Notes: generated by a model not told the origin, from the letters alone. A stretch of 64,000 nt of DNA from Thermosporothrix hazakensis (GCF_003253565.1 NZ_QKUF01000002.1:62001-126000); one strand, 5' to 3'. Shown: positions 35,185 through 44,748, counted from the stretch's first letter. Translations and numbers: made by a program.

Positions 35185-36750
35185 ATGGAACACGAGACTA
35201 CATCCGTATTGATTGTCGGGGGAAGCCTGGTCGGGCTCTCCGCTGCTGTGTTTCTGACATCGAGGGGCATACCAACCGTGGTTGTTGAGCGGCATAGCGG
35301 TAGCTCGCTTCACCCTCGTGCGATTGGCTTCACTCCAAGAACAATAGAGCTGTTCCGGACGGTTGGCCTGGAAGCGCGTATCCCCCAGGCTCCCCCGAGT
35401 GTCAGATTACGACGAGCCCGCATTGAGAGCCTTGCCGGAGCATGGTTCGAGGAAACTGATTGGACCCCTCAACGCAAGGAAACACCCACGATTGTCTATT
35501 CTCCGTGCACAGGTGCGGCTATCGCTCAGGATAAACTCGAACCGATCCTGCGAGAACGGGCGTATGAGCTTGGCGCGGACATTCGCCTTTCGACAGAGCT
35601 TGTTCACTTTGAGCAGGACACGGGCGGTGTGACTGCGACCCTCTGCACGCGCGATGGACACACCTCGACACTGCGTGCCGCGTACCTGATCGCCGCCGAC
35701 GGCTCTCGAAGCTCAATCCGTGAGACGCTTGGCATCGGTCGAAAGGGACGAGGGCTCATCAGAATAATGCGAAGCGTGCTCTTTGAGGCTCCCCTTGATG
35801 CGTACCTTGCGCGGGGAGTATCGCAATTCGAGATAGAGCAGCCAGACATGGACGCCTTCCTTACCACCTACGGAGACGGGCGCTGGGTTCTGATGTTTTC
35901 CGATGACATCGAACGAGACGAGGATACCCTGCGCACCCTGATACAAAAAGCCATCGGTCGATCAGACCTCCCTATCAAGATCATCACAACCGGGCGATGG
36001 GAGCTCAGTGCTCTGATAGCCGATCGTTTCGCCTCGGGAAGGGTGTTTCTGGCTGGCGATGCCGCCCACACCTTGCCGCCAAGCCGGGGCGGATATGGCG
36101 CGAATACCGGGATCGAGGATGCCCATAATCTCGCCTGGAAACTGGCTTCGGTCCTCTCGGGGCAAGCCACGCCACGTTTGCTTGATACCTATGATGCAGA
36201 GCGCCGACCAATCGCCTGGCTTCGCCATCAGCAAATCTTCGCCCGCCCTGACTATCAGGAGGCCGCTACCCCGGCAGACGCAGCGACACCCATCCTGGAT
36301 GATGCCGCAATGGAATTCGGGCAACTGTATCGATCAGCCGCAGTGCTTGGGGCAGGAGATGAGCTGCCACCCGCGCAACGGCCGGAGCAGTGGGCAGGGC
36401 AACCCGGCACCCGAGCACCACATATGTGGGTCTTCGTCGGGAATGAGAAACGCTCAACACTCGATCTATTCCAGCAGACCTGGGTACTGCTCTCAGAGGA
36501 AAAACGCTGGCACGCGGTCGCCACAGCCGTCGCCGAGGAACTGGGCATCACATTGAAATTCATCCATATCGGGGAAGCTATACGGTCAGTAAACGGGGAA
36601 AGCTATCAGACAGCCCTGGGATTACAGCAGGGAGGCGCCTCGCTCATCCGCCCGGATGGCTACATCGCCTGGCGCTCTCTCGACTGGCCCGAGGATGCTC
36701 AGAGAACCTTGCGTGACGCGCTGCGAGCGGTTGCAGCAACGACGCGCTAG
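35185..36750 (+). CDS. FAD-dependent aromatic monooxygenase
   Basis: A 521-residue class A flavin monooxygenase (phenol hydroxylase/TfdB/Rdm-type). The dinucleotide-binding motif is SVLIVGGSLVGLSAAVFL with the acidic end at VVVER. The DG-type motif YLIAADGSRSSIRETLGIG follows at about 168, and the GD motif RVFLAGDAAHTLPPSRGGYG with NTGIEDAHNLAWKLA at about 285-320. A C-terminal thioredoxin-like domain extends to the end (VNGESYQTALGLQQGGASLI, RPDGYIAWR). It hydroxylates aromatic or polyketide rings using NAD(P)H; substrate unknown. ATG at 35185 is chosen, with TGGAG at 35171. Controlled by the TetR next door. Confidence 0.93.
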   Translation: MEHETTSVLIVGGSLVGLSAAVFLTSRGIPTVVVERHSGSSLHPRAIGFTPRTIELFRTVGLEARIPQAPPSVRLRRARIESLAGAWFEETDWTPQRKETPTIVYSPCTGAAIAQDKLEPILRERAYELGADIRLSTELVHFEQDTGGVTATLCTRDGHTSTLRAAYLIAADGSRSSIRETLGIGRKGRGLIRIMRSVLFEAPLDAYLARGVSQFEIEQPDMDAFLTTYGDGRWVLMFSDDIERDEDTLRTLIQKAIGRSDLPIKIITTGRWELSALIADRFASGRVFLAGDAAHTLPPSRGGYGANTGIEDAHNLAWKLASVLSGQATPRLLDTYDAERRPIAWLRHQQIFARPDYQEAATPADAATPILDDAAMEFGQLYRSAAVLGAGDELPPAQRPEQWAGQPGTRAPHMWVFVGNEKRSTLDLFQQTWVLLSEEKRWHAVATAVAEELGITLKFIHIGEAIRSVNGESYQTALGLQQGGASLIRPDGYIAWRSLDWPEDAQRTLRDALRAVAATTR

Positions 36751-37094
36751 CCTGGTATCCGCAAAAAGGATGGGAGTACCCGCAACATGTCAGATACTCC
36801 CATATAAAGCAAGCACGTGATGGAACCGGGCGTATAGTTTTCGCTCGTGGACGGATCACCAGCGCCCGGTGCTTCCCGTCTGGCGAACAGAGCCTTACGG
36901 GTGATAAATGAGATCGTTATAATAAGAGGTAAAAAGGCAGAAAAAACAAAAAAACCAGCCCACTAGCAGCAGCTTCATGAAAGAATACCTGCTTTCAGCG
37001 ATACAGATACATACGATGCACAGAAGGTATGCATCCTCCTCACTGCCTTTTTTTGATAGCCAGCCAGGAGATGTGCATACCTTCTGTATCGCAG
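36751..37094. other. Intergenic region with hairpins
   Basis: No gene. A hairpin ATGGGAGTA/TACTCCCAT (about 36768-36802) could terminate transcription on the minus strand, where CCTTTTTG follows it. A separate inverted repeat lies at 37020-37087 near the 3' end of the PIG-L gene. Confidence 0.5.
37020..37087. repeat. Inverted repeat ACAGAAGGTATGCA
   Basis: ACAGAAGGTATGCA (37020-37033) and TGCATACCTTCTGT (37074-37087) are perfect complements 40 bases apart, with imperfect extension on both sides. The right arm lies 8 bases beyond the stop of the minus-strand PIG-L gene. It may be a terminator-like structure or a small mobile remnant. Confidence 0.6.
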
Positions 37095-37796
37095 CTACAC
37101 GCTCAGATGGTGGAACGCTTCCGCATACGCCAGCCTGTGTTCTGCACCCGCAAGCATCGCTCTCCGCTTGACTCGTTCCCGCACACTAGACCCCTTCACC
37201 TGGCTGGCATGACATTGGAGCGCTGCTATTTTCTTCTCCAGGACCGGGCTAATATCAACCCAGTGGTTTGGTTTATCGGTCGGGAACAGATACACCTGCC
37301 GGATTTTGTGGGGTGTCACGCCTTCGGTGAGCTGCTCCGGGAAGTACAGCCGTCCTCGGGCGCTTGCCAGTGCATCCAACGCGCAGAAGCCAACCGCCCG
37401 ATGATCGGGGTGGATCTCGCCACGCCGCCAGGGGTCAAGTGTAAAGAGCACATCAGGCTTCCAGCGCCGAATCACATGAGCGATCTCACGCCGAAGCTGC
37501 ATCGTTGGCTCGACCTCTCCATCAAAATAGCCATCTAAAAACGTCACAGTCTCTACACCAAGCACCTGCGCTGCCTCTCGCTGCTCGCGCTCCCTGATCC
37601 TCGCTACCTCTTCGGGAGTCAGATCACCATCATCATCACCTTTATCACCACGCGTAACCAGCAGATAGTGAACATGGCAGCCCTCCTCTACAAGTCGAGC
37701 GACCGTGCCAGCCGCCAGAAACTCCGCATCATCCGGGTGTGCCAGCACAAAGAGAATCCGCTGTCCACCCGGCGGCAATAAAATAGAAGAAGCCAT
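37095..37796 (-). CDS. PIG-L family N-deacetylase
   Basis: A 233-residue zinc-dependent LmbE/PIG-L deacetylase. The metal site is RILFVLAHPDDAEFLAAGT (HPDD) together with RRGEIHPDHRAVGFCALDAL (HPDH). GDKGDDDGDLTPEEVARIRE is the usual specificity loop, and VTFLDGYFDGE follows. The family removes acetyl groups from N-acetylglucosaminyl compounds, including MshB and BshB in thiol biosynthesis. With inositol-phosphate synthase elsewhere in the window an inositol-linked substrate is conceivable, but nothing proves it. ATG at 37796 after GAGGAAAAGAA. Confidence 0.92.
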   Translation of the reverse strand: MASSILLPPGGQRILFVLAHPDDAEFLAAGTVARLVEEGCHVHYLLVTRGDKGDDDGDLTPEEVARIREREQREAAQVLGVETVTFLDGYFDGEVEPTMQLRREIAHVIRRWKPDVLFTLDPWRRGEIHPDHRAVGFCALDALASARGRLYFPEQLTEGVTPHKIRQVYLFPTDKPNHWVDISPVLEKKIAALQCHASQVKGSSVRERVKRRAMLAGAEHRLAYAEAFHHLSV

Positions 37797-38503
37797 TTCT
37801 TTTCCTCTTTTCCAGTATAAATAGCGTTATAGAGCACACCTGATTGTCATAAGACTCTATCGATAGAGTGACGCGCCCCTATCCGGTTCGTGAATCTCTA
37901 TCTTGCCTCTCTATTATGGCACAGGTTGACGCTTCCTTTTATCACTATCGAACAGATCACGTCAATTTAATAGAGGAGTTCTTTTCACCGAGATGAGGAA
38001 AGACGAAAGAGTGTATAATCATAGCGGTGATAGAGAATACCTGCTTCTACAGGTTTGTTTGGGTGTAAAGGGGTCGTATCCATTCTTCCGATGGGAGCTC
38101 TGGTGATAGAGGAATATCCATTTTTTCTTCTCATACAGCTTCTTGCCTATTGAAAAACAGCTCACACCAGATTATTAAGAAAACAGGAAAAGTAGAAAGA
38201 GTGATGCTGTGCGACAATTGCTGTTCGCACTGGTCCTTGCTCTCCTGACGCCACGCACCTGAAACCAGTTCAGCATCTTGCATCTTTTTCCAGGTCCTTT
38301 TCTTTCATCTCCTCCAAAATAGGGATCAACAAACGCATATGAGAGCGCTCAGGGATTGCGCACTATCAGATACCATTGTCAATCCCGTCATCCCTCTGGC
38401 ATTTGAAACGATTCAAGCAACTATTTTAAACATATGTTTGAATTATACGTATGTATGATATACTTTGTCAAGACTCTATCTTGAAAGGATTGCACAAAAC
38501 TCT
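37797..38503. other. Long intergenic region with operator-like palindrome
   Basis: About 700 bases without a supportable gene. Near the right end AAACATATGTTT (38428-38439) is a perfect 12-bp palindrome, extendable to about 18 bp with one mismatch. It lies about 70 bases before the TetR gene and is probably its autoregulatory operator; TATGATATACT just downstream may be the -10. Confidence 0.5.
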
Positions 38504-39166
38504 ATGGGCACAAAAGAGCTCATCATTGAAGCAGCGGAACGCCTCTTTGCTCAACACGGCATTACCAGCACGTCCTTGCGCCAGATCACAGCCGCGGCAC
38601 GCGTAAATCTGGCCGCGGTCAACTACCACTTCGGGACAAAAGCTGCACTTGTTCATGTGGTCTTGAAGCGGCTACTGCTTCCACTGTCCGAGCAACGCCT
38701 TCAGAATTTTGCCAGCATTATGGCAAAAGACACGCTACCGACGCTTGAAGAGGTCCTCCACGCGTATTATTTCCCGTGGTTTGAGCGCTTCAACCAACAA
38801 ACTGAAGCGGGACGACTCAATACCCAGCTCTTCAACAAGCTTATCTACGAGACGGATGAGGAGATCAGGAAGAGCGTCAGCGAGATCGTGGCCCCGGTAA
38901 CGGAGAAGTATCTGTCGCTCTTTCAGCAGTTGTTCCCCGAGCTTCCAGAAGCTGAACTGATCTGGCGTTTCAAGGTAATGCACGGTGTTGTAACCACACA
39001 CTATATCAGCGAGCTGGTGCCTCTCCGGGTGAGCGAGAACACCCCTTCTGAAGCCCAAAGTCTCGCCTGGGTTATGACCTATCTCACAGCAACATGGCAG
39101 GCCCCGGCAACACCTGTAGTCAGCGAGACACGCAGCACGCTGCGCGAAGAGCAAAAGAACAGGTAG
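38504..39166 (+). CDS. TetR-family regulator
   Basis: A 220-residue TetR protein. The helix-turn-helix is LIIEAAERLFAQHGITSTSL, RQITAAARVNLAAVNYHFGT, KAALVHVVL. The C-terminal domain (LFQQLFPELPEAELIWRFKV, MHGVVTTHYISELV) resembles the CerR/YbiH-like group. ATG at 38504 lies 13 bases after AAGGAT; upstream in-frame codons show no similarity. A palindrome upstream suggests autoregulation. No enzyme gene is immediately adjacent except the small DUF5808-like gene downstream, so the target is unknown. Confidence 0.88.
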   Translation: MGTKELIIEAAERLFAQHGITSTSLRQITAAARVNLAAVNYHFGTKAALVHVVLKRLLLPLSEQRLQNFASIMAKDTLPTLEEVLHAYYFPWFERFNQQTEAGRLNTQLFNKLIYETDEEIRKSVSEIVAPVTEKYLSLFQQLFPELPEAELIWRFKVMHGVVTTHYISELVPLRVSENTPSEAQSLAWVMTYLTATWQAPATPVVSETRSTLREEQKNR

Positions 39167-39382
39167 GCTTCCCTTCATCCAGAAGAGGCCGGCAGAGAGG
39201 CGAGAGCAAGCCACGGTATCGCTTCTCTGCCCCCTTACAGGCCAGCCGACTGAGCTTCGCCCTTCTCATCAGAGGGAGCCACCTCCCTGAGATCATGACT
39301 CCCTTCATGTCCTATATCGATAAAACTTCATTTATATCTGCGCGTAAAAAAAATGAAGACCAAAACGAAGGGAGGAACCCCT

Positions 39383-39658
39383 ATGACACGCAAACAGATA
39401 AGCACCCTGCTTCTGGCCGGGCTTGGAACCGCTGCCGTCGGAGCGGCGATCTTCGATCAAATGCGACGGCCAGCAGAACAGCGGACCTGGCACGGCTCGC
39501 TTGGGCCTATCCCATACGATTTCCGTTGGCCAACGTCTGAACGGCTACGCGAAAAGCTCTGGAACAAAGAGACCTCTCGTGTTCTCATGCCACACGTTTT
39601 CGGAGTTGGATGGACCCTGAATTTCTATCCACTACTCCACCCCGATCGTCTGTCGTAG
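39383..39658 (+). CDS. DUF5808-like small membrane protein
   Basis: A 91-residue protein. Residues 5-22 are a hydrophobic helix (ISTLLLAGLGTAAVGAAIFD), followed by a soluble part. RTWHGSLGPIPYDFRWPTSE and the end VLMPHVFGVGWTLNFYPLLH resemble the DUF5808 pattern, where fGxGWTLNF is the conserved core. ATG at 39383 follows GGGAGGAACCCCT. It lies 217 bases after the TetR gene in the same direction and could be co-transcribed. Function unknown. Confidence 0.75.
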   Translation: MTRKQISTLLLAGLGTAAVGAAIFDQMRRPAEQRTWHGSLGPIPYDFRWPTSERLREKLWNKETSRVLMPHVFGVGWTLNFYPLLHPDRLS

Positions 39659-39804
39659 GGACAGAAAACAGGCTCCTCTCGCGCGAGAGGAGCTTTCCCT
39701 CGCGAGCGTACAAGCACCCCATAGAAGCCCTTTCACATGTACTCCCGTTGAGCTTGATATGCTTCTCGTTCAGCTTGTACCCTATCGAAAAGAGGAAGAA
39801 GACT

Positions 39805-40630
39805 ATGAGTCAGCAGGAATATGCCGGCACGCTCCGCATCCTGACACTGAACCTCCGGACGGCGCATGGATGGATCGTCGTTCGGTGCTTCGCAAGGGAT
39901 TCCACATCTTACAGCCCGATCTGCTCGCACTACAGGAAGTTATCAAGACTGCCGAGTACGATCAGGCCGCTGATCTCCTCGAACCGGAATGGCAGATTGT
40001 GCATCAACAAAACCGCAATATGCAGGGGACGGGAATCTCAATTGCAAGCTGCTGGCCGCTTCGCAACATACAAGAACTGGATCTGCATGTCACGCCTCGT
40101 ACAGGTGACTTTCCCTGTGGAACGCCCATTGCTGAGATCATGGCCCCCGAACCGATTGGACCGATCCTGTTCGTCAATCACTTCCCGAACTGGCAACTTC
40201 AATTCGAGCCTGAACGCGAGCTACAAGCCGTGGTCGTCGCTCGTGTTATTGAGGAAAGCGTGCAGCGACAATCCGTGTATGTCGTACTTGCCGGTGATCT
40301 GGACACTGACCCCGCTGCAGCAGCATCCGCTTCTGGTGCGGCTATCACGCATTGAACACTATGAGCATCTGCTATCGCGACGCCTGGAACAGTATTCATC
40401 CGCATGAGGAGGGCCATACGTTTACGCCTGATAACTCGCTCATGGCTCAAGCAAACTGGGTCTGGCCTTTTCGACGGCTTGACTCTATCTTTGTGCGCTG
40501 CGGTGAGCATGGAGGACCTACCCTTAAGATCACAGACTGTCAACGAGTCTTCGATCAGCCAGAAGGAGACATCTGGGCCAGTGACCATTTCGGACTGATC
40601 GCTGATCTCACAAACCCGCTTGAACAGTGA
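39805..40630 (+). pseudogene. Endonuclease/exonuclease/phosphatase-family protein, two frameshifts
   Basis: An EEP-fold Mg-dependent hydrolase of about 276 residues spread over three frames. Frame one: MSQQEYAGTLRILTLNLRTA (ATG at 39805). After a shift near 39868 frame two: MDRRSVLRKGFHILQPDLLA, LQEV (metal Glu), VLAGDLDTDP. After a second shift near 40325 frame three: SIRFWCGYHALNTMSICYRD, then AWNSIHPHEEGHTFTPDN and the final SDHFGLIAD with the catalytic His. Each junction needs only one missing base. All catalytic elements survive, so it is either newly broken or affected by sequence errors. Confidence 0.85.
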
Positions 40631-40771
40631 TCTGCCGTACTTTCAGCCTCACAAAAGCCCTGGCGCTTCTTCCCGTTCCGACGTATCATACACGCAGCAA
40701 AAAGAACTCGACCAATGCCGAACAGTCCGTATACAATTACGGTGAGACCACATACAGGGGAGAATAGAGAG

Positions 40772-41698
40772 ATGGGAACAGGAGCCAGTCGTCAGGAATT
40801 CAGTGGTAAGCGCGTCATATACTGGGAACCGGGTACCGCACTCACCGATACCAGGAATACACTCTATTGCATTCGTATCAACACTGGCAACGATCCCTAT
40901 TCCAGTTGGGCCGAGAAATTCGACGCCTTTCTGCAAACACCGGGAGTTGCAGACATCAGCGGGCTGGTGGTCGGAAACGGCAGCCATGACGATGAAGGAG
41001 CCTGTTATTATCGCGCAATTGTGACGCTTGTCGCTGCACGCCAGCATTTATCCGGGCTCACCACGCTCCGCTTCGGTGATGGAGACATCAGGCAGGCAGA
41101 AGAAGAGCCGTTCTGGATCGAGCCCGGCACGCTTTCCTCGCTGCTTGCCGCCTATCCAGCCCTCGACATGCTGTGTATCAGCGGCACCAATGGTATACGA
41201 GCAGGCTTACTCTCCCATGAACGTCTGAGAACGCTGATTATCGAAAGCAGCGGTCTGGATGCCCGCATTGTCCACGAGGTCCAGCACGCTCACCTGCCCG
41301 CTCTCGAACATCTTGAACTCTGGACGGGCCTGAAAGATTGGGGATGTACAACCACGCTGGCCGATCTGGCGCCACTACTTTCCGCCCGGATCTTCCCTCA
41401 TCTCCGCTCATTGGGCCTGCGTGCCTGCTCCTTTGCCGACGATGTAGCCTGTATGCTCGCACAATCTCCCCTGCTAGCACAGCTTCACAGGCTTGACCTC
41501 TCATTGGGCACGCTCGGAGATCGGGGAGCAGAAGCGCTCTTACGCAGTCCCATGATCCATACGCTCAAAGAACTCGATATCCATCATCATTTCTGCTCAC
41601 AGGAGCTGGTAACACGCCTGCAACGCGCTGGCATGAGCGTTGATAGCAGTGAGCCACAGCCCGCAGACAAAGCTCGCTTCATCGGCCTTTATGTTTAA
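40772..41698 (+). CDS. STM4015-like leucine-rich-repeat protein
   Basis: A 308-residue cytoplasmic protein resembling the STM4015 group of LRR-like proteins. Characteristic segments: EPFWIEPGTLSSLLAAYPAL, LSHERLRTLIIESSGLDARI, LPALEHLELWTGLKDWG, FPHLRSLGLRACSFADDVAC, LAQLHRLDLSLGTLGDRGAE. Each holds a leucine-rich repeat unit. ATG at 40772 is chosen by similarity, with GGGGAGAATAGAGAG before it. In other genomes such proteins occur with STM4011-4014 genes; those partners are not in this window, so its role here is unknown. Confidence 0.85.
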   Translation: MGTGASRQEFSGKRVIYWEPGTALTDTRNTLYCIRINTGNDPYSSWAEKFDAFLQTPGVADISGLVVGNGSHDDEGACYYRAIVTLVAARQHLSGLTTLRFGDGDIRQAEEEPFWIEPGTLSSLLAAYPALDMLCISGTNGIRAGLLSHERLRTLIIESSGLDARIVHEVQHAHLPALEHLELWTGLKDWGCTTTLADLAPLLSARIFPHLRSLGLRACSFADDVACMLAQSPLLAQLHRLDLSLGTLGDRGAEALLRSPMIHTLKELDIHHHFCSQELVTRLQRAGMSVDSSEPQPADKARFIGLYV

Positions 41699-42024
41699 CA
41701 CTTCCCCTGGCTGCTGCCATCGGATTCTTCAACCGGTGAACTACAATTCACGCTTCCGGCTCCTCTATAACGGGCGTGTAGTAGAGACGTCTCCTCTTCA
41801 GAGATGGCACGGTTGTTGGGACACCGGCTCACCCGGGGACAGGTTTTCCTTGAGCACAGTATGCTATAATGGCTTCATTGAATTGATAAGAGAAATGACA
41901 GACTATTTCACTTTCACAATACCTTTCATTTTCATGAACTTTACCTTATTTAGTGAGATAAGTCGACCTGGAGGAATGGAGAGTATCAAGCGGTTCGCAG
42001 AAGAAACCGGGAGAACACCCGGAG
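41699..42024. other. Upstream region of the MarR fusion gene
   Basis: It contains an extended -10 promoter element TGCTATAAT (41862-41870) reading towards the MarR gene, without a clear -35. A short frame MTDYFTFTIPFIFMNFTLFS (from 41895) overlaps the MarR start in another frame; it might be a leader peptide or chance. Confidence 0.4.
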
Positions 42025-43089
42025 ATGTACAGAGAGTTTGTCCGGGAGCTACAACACAGCTACGAGCTCGGTACAACCTTCTATAGAGCAGTCGCCAGCC
42101 GCAGCGGCATGACCGTTACAGACCTGGAAGTGATCGCGATTCTCAAGCATACTGGCCCGACAACCGCGGGGCGGCTCGCTGAGCACACAGGCCTCACCAC
42201 CGGAGCCATTACCGGAATGCTCAACCGCCTGGAAGAAACAGGGCTGCTACGCCGAGAGCGTGACCCCAATGATGGGCGCCGGGTTATCGTTCGTCTCATT
42301 CCAGATAAGGAAGAGATGAAAACAATCAGCGACCTCTTCAATGCACTTGGCGATGAATGGAGAGAGCTGGCAACACATTATACAGATGAGCAACTGACGC
42401 TTCTGCTGGATTTCCTGAAGCGCAGTAATACGATCTCACAGAAATATATAGCTCATTTACGTGAGATGCCAACCAGCAACGAGGGGACCTACTCTGCGCC
42501 ACTTGGCACTGTCAGGAGCGCTAAACTTGCCATGCCCTCCGGCATCACACAACTCTACCTGCACACCGACAACGATAGAGAGACGCTCTACAAGGCACGC
42601 TTTGAAGGCCCACAACCCGATGTCAGAGTAAAGGATGGAGTAATCACGATCCGCTATCCCCGTCGTCTGTGGTCCATTACCACGAACAAGCGCGTTGCAG
42701 ATGTCACGCTCAATACTATTATCCCGTGGCGCATCACGCTTAATGGAGGTGTATCGGAGATTGTCGCTGATCTGATGAAGCTCAAGCTGGCCTCTCTGGA
42801 GATCAAGGGCGGCATGAATAGCATCAACCTGGAACTTCCTCTCCCCATTGGCACTGTGCCTGTACGTCTCAGTGGAGGCACGTCGGAAATGCAGATTCAT
42901 CGCCCGAAAGGGGCCGCTGTGCGTGTCCACTTCAAAGGATGGGCGTCTCATTTCATCTTTGACGATCAGATCTTCAGTGACCTGGGCAATGATATCCGCT
43001 TGCAAAGCCCTGATTACGAAACAGCAGAGCATCGCTACGACATTGAAGTACAGAACAGCGTGGGCAATGTCACAATCACGCCACGCTAG
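42025..43089 (+). CDS. MarR regulator fused to a beta-rich C-terminal domain
   Basis: A 354-residue protein. Residues 1-145 are a standard MarR winged-helix: SGMTVTDLEVIAILKHTGPT, TAGRLAEHTGLTTGAITGML, LLRRERDPNDGRRVIVRLIP. Normal MarR proteins end there. This one continues with about 200 residues rich in beta-strand and short repeats: VRSAKLAMPSGITQLYLHTD, RITLNGGVSEIVADLMKLKL, ASLEIKGGMNSINLELPLPI, PVRLSGGTSEMQIHRP. This looks like a right-handed beta-solenoid of the DUF4097/adhesin-like type. The start is weakly supported (GGAG directly before ATG). The extra domain may sense a ligand or protein; this is inference. Confidence 0.85.
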   Translation: MYREFVRELQHSYELGTTFYRAVASRSGMTVTDLEVIAILKHTGPTTAGRLAEHTGLTTGAITGMLNRLEETGLLRRERDPNDGRRVIVRLIPDKEEMKTISDLFNALGDEWRELATHYTDEQLTLLLDFLKRSNTISQKYIAHLREMPTSNEGTYSAPLGTVRSAKLAMPSGITQLYLHTDNDRETLYKARFEGPQPDVRVKDGVITIRYPRRLWSITTNKRVADVTLNTIIPWRITLNGGVSEIVADLMKLKLASLEIKGGMNSINLELPLPIGTVPVRLSGGTSEMQIHRPKGAAVRVHFKGWASHFIFDDQIFSDLGNDIRLQSPDYETAEHRYDIEVQNSVGNVTITPR

Positions 43090-43234
43090 CCACTTGAGGG
43101 CTCCTGTCACGCAGGAGCTCTCTAACATTATTTATGAGCAGCATGCATAAGCTTATGTGAGATATGATTTGTGTTCATCCTGCAATGGGTGTATACTCTC
43201 TCTCAAAAGAGAACGAAAGGAATACTCGAACAGC

Positions 43235-43645
43235 ATGTCACACATTCCAGCATCTCATCTCGACATCTTGCAAGCACCCGCTCTGGCCTATATGGCAACC
43301 CTGGGCCCAAAGGGCGACCCTCAGGTCAGCGCTGTCTGGCTTCTGTGGGATGGAACGCACCTTCTTTTCGCATTCCAGAAGAAACGGCAGAAGTACCGCA
43401 ATCTTCTGCGTGATCCCCGCGTCTCGATTGCACTCACCGATCCCGCCAACCCGTACCGTGCGCTGGAGATCAGAGGAAGAGTCGTCCGTATGGATGGTGA
43501 TCCTGACTTCCAGTTTATCGATGCAGCTTCACAAAAATATCTCGGACGGGCAAGCACACCAGAAGAGAGAGGACCAGCAGAGGAGCGCGTGGTTATCGTC
43601 GTCAAGCCAGAACGCGTCATTGCCTTTCCGCCAGAGGACAAATAG
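43235..43645 (+). CDS. PPOX-class F420-dependent oxidoreductase
   Basis: A 136-residue split-barrel flavin/deazaflavin enzyme. Signatures: ALAYMATLGPKGDPQVSAVW, LLFAFQKKRQKYRNLLRDPR, VSIALTDPANPYRALEIRGR, and the C-terminal PAEERVVIVVKPERVIAF. The basic KKRQKYRNLLRDPR matches the cofactor-phosphate contact of F420-binding members. ATG at 43235 is chosen by similarity, with AAGGA 14 bases upstream. It follows the MarR fusion on the same strand after 145 bases and could be its target. Confidence 0.9.
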   Translation: MSHIPASHLDILQAPALAYMATLGPKGDPQVSAVWLLWDGTHLLFAFQKKRQKYRNLLRDPRVSIALTDPANPYRALEIRGRVVRMDGDPDFQFIDAASQKYLGRASTPEERGPAEERVVIVVKPERVIAFPPEDK

Positions 43646-43682
43646 GACTCTTGACAACATGGAGGGAAGTCCCGTAATCGAG

Positions 43683-43706
43683 TGCAGGGGCGACCTATCC
43701 CCTGCA
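43683..43706. terminator. Hairpin between convergent genes
   Basis: TGCAGGGG (43683-43690) and CCCCTGCA (43699-43706) with an 8-base loop, between genes ending at 43645 and 43730. The T-run is poor. Confidence 0.45.
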
Positions 43707-43729
43707 TCTCCCTGTTCTTCAGAAAAGGG

Positions 43730-44521
43730 TCATCTCCCCTTGAGCGGTTTGCCCCAGACGATCTCAGCCTGAACCGCAAATTGCAGTTGCCCATCGCGGC
43801 TATACGGCTCAACCAGCGCGCATAACTCCGCATCAAAAGCCTCTGCATCCTCCTGCGTCATCCTTTCACGCGAGAACGAGGCACGCCCATGAAAGGACTC
43901 AATATAGTCCTCAATCGATTGCATACAGGGAATGGGAGTCGTCCGATAAACGCCTGCCTGCTGAAACAGGCCATATTCTTCTCACAGAGCATAGATGTTG
44001 ATCTCTCTGTAGCTTTTATTCGTTGAAAATCGGGAAATAAGCTGCCTCAACACATCCTGCCAGGGAGGCGGCAGATGACCGACCGTCAGCGAGGCAAGGA
44101 AACCGCGTAGGGTCAGCAGCGACGCAAAGCGTGGCATCACCACAGACCACTCAAACCAATGCAGACAATCACCCACGACAATCAGCGCATAGGGGGGCTG
44201 AAGCGCTGCATGTTCAGCATCTCCGATAAGCCAGCGCAAACGCGGATGTTGTCCACCCGGGAGCCCGCGCCCTTCCTCAATCATCGCCTCTGAACGATCG
44301 AGCGCGTCAAGGCGGTCCACTCGCTCAACCAGTGAACGCGCCAGAAAGCCGGTTCCACAGCCAACATCCAGCACATGACGGGGCTGATCCACAATCAAAC
44401 CATCCAGCCAGTCAAACACCTCATCAGGATACGAGGGACGATAGCGGTACGCCTGCACAACGCTTGCTTCCTCAAACGCAGAGGCAACTTCAGGGCCATA
44501 GGAATCAGGTCGCTGATCCAT
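43730..44521 (-). pseudogene. SAM-dependent methyltransferase interrupted by in-frame TGA
   Basis: A class I methyltransferase of about 263 codons. It starts MDQRPDSYGPEVASAFEEAS with YRPSYPDEVFDWL. Motif I is VLDVGCGTGFLARSL, motif II LDALDRSEAMIEEGR, and LIVVGDCLHWFEW follows. At 43984-43982 an in-frame TGA interrupts it, yet the same frame resumes with EEYGLFQQAGVYRTTPIPCM and continues as SIEDYIESFHGRASFSRERM to the natural end at 43730. A single point change explains the stop. The N-terminal 179 residues would still contain the SAM-binding core. Programmed read-through is unlikely but not excluded. Confidence 0.85.
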
Positions 44522-44668
44522 AGAAATCTTCCTTTCTGCTTCTAGCTGTATTATGGCTCCAATCCCTCATACGTTATGACCTCTGCTATAACGACTATGA
44601 GAAGGTTCCACTTCATCCAAAAGGGGAAATAAAGGGACACTATACTATCTATCGCTCAAGAGCCTGTC

Positions 44669-44705
44669 CAAAAAAGAAAAAGCGGGATGGAGTCATTTCC
44701 ATCCC
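44669..44705 (-). terminator. Terminator of the enoyl-CoA hydratase operon
   Basis: Minus strand GGGATGGA-AATGAC-TCCATCCC (44705-44684) followed by GCTTTTTCTTTTTT. It lies 44 bases after the stop at 44749. Confidence 0.85.
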
Positions 44706-44748
44706 ACTCAATTCATCGGGATTCGGTGGAAAAAAGATGGTACACGAT

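Noticed and set aside
43982..43984. Selenocysteine recoding of the in-frame TGA in the methyltransferase
   Set aside because: No obvious stem-loop follows and the family has no Cys/Sec at this place; a point mutation or error is simpler.
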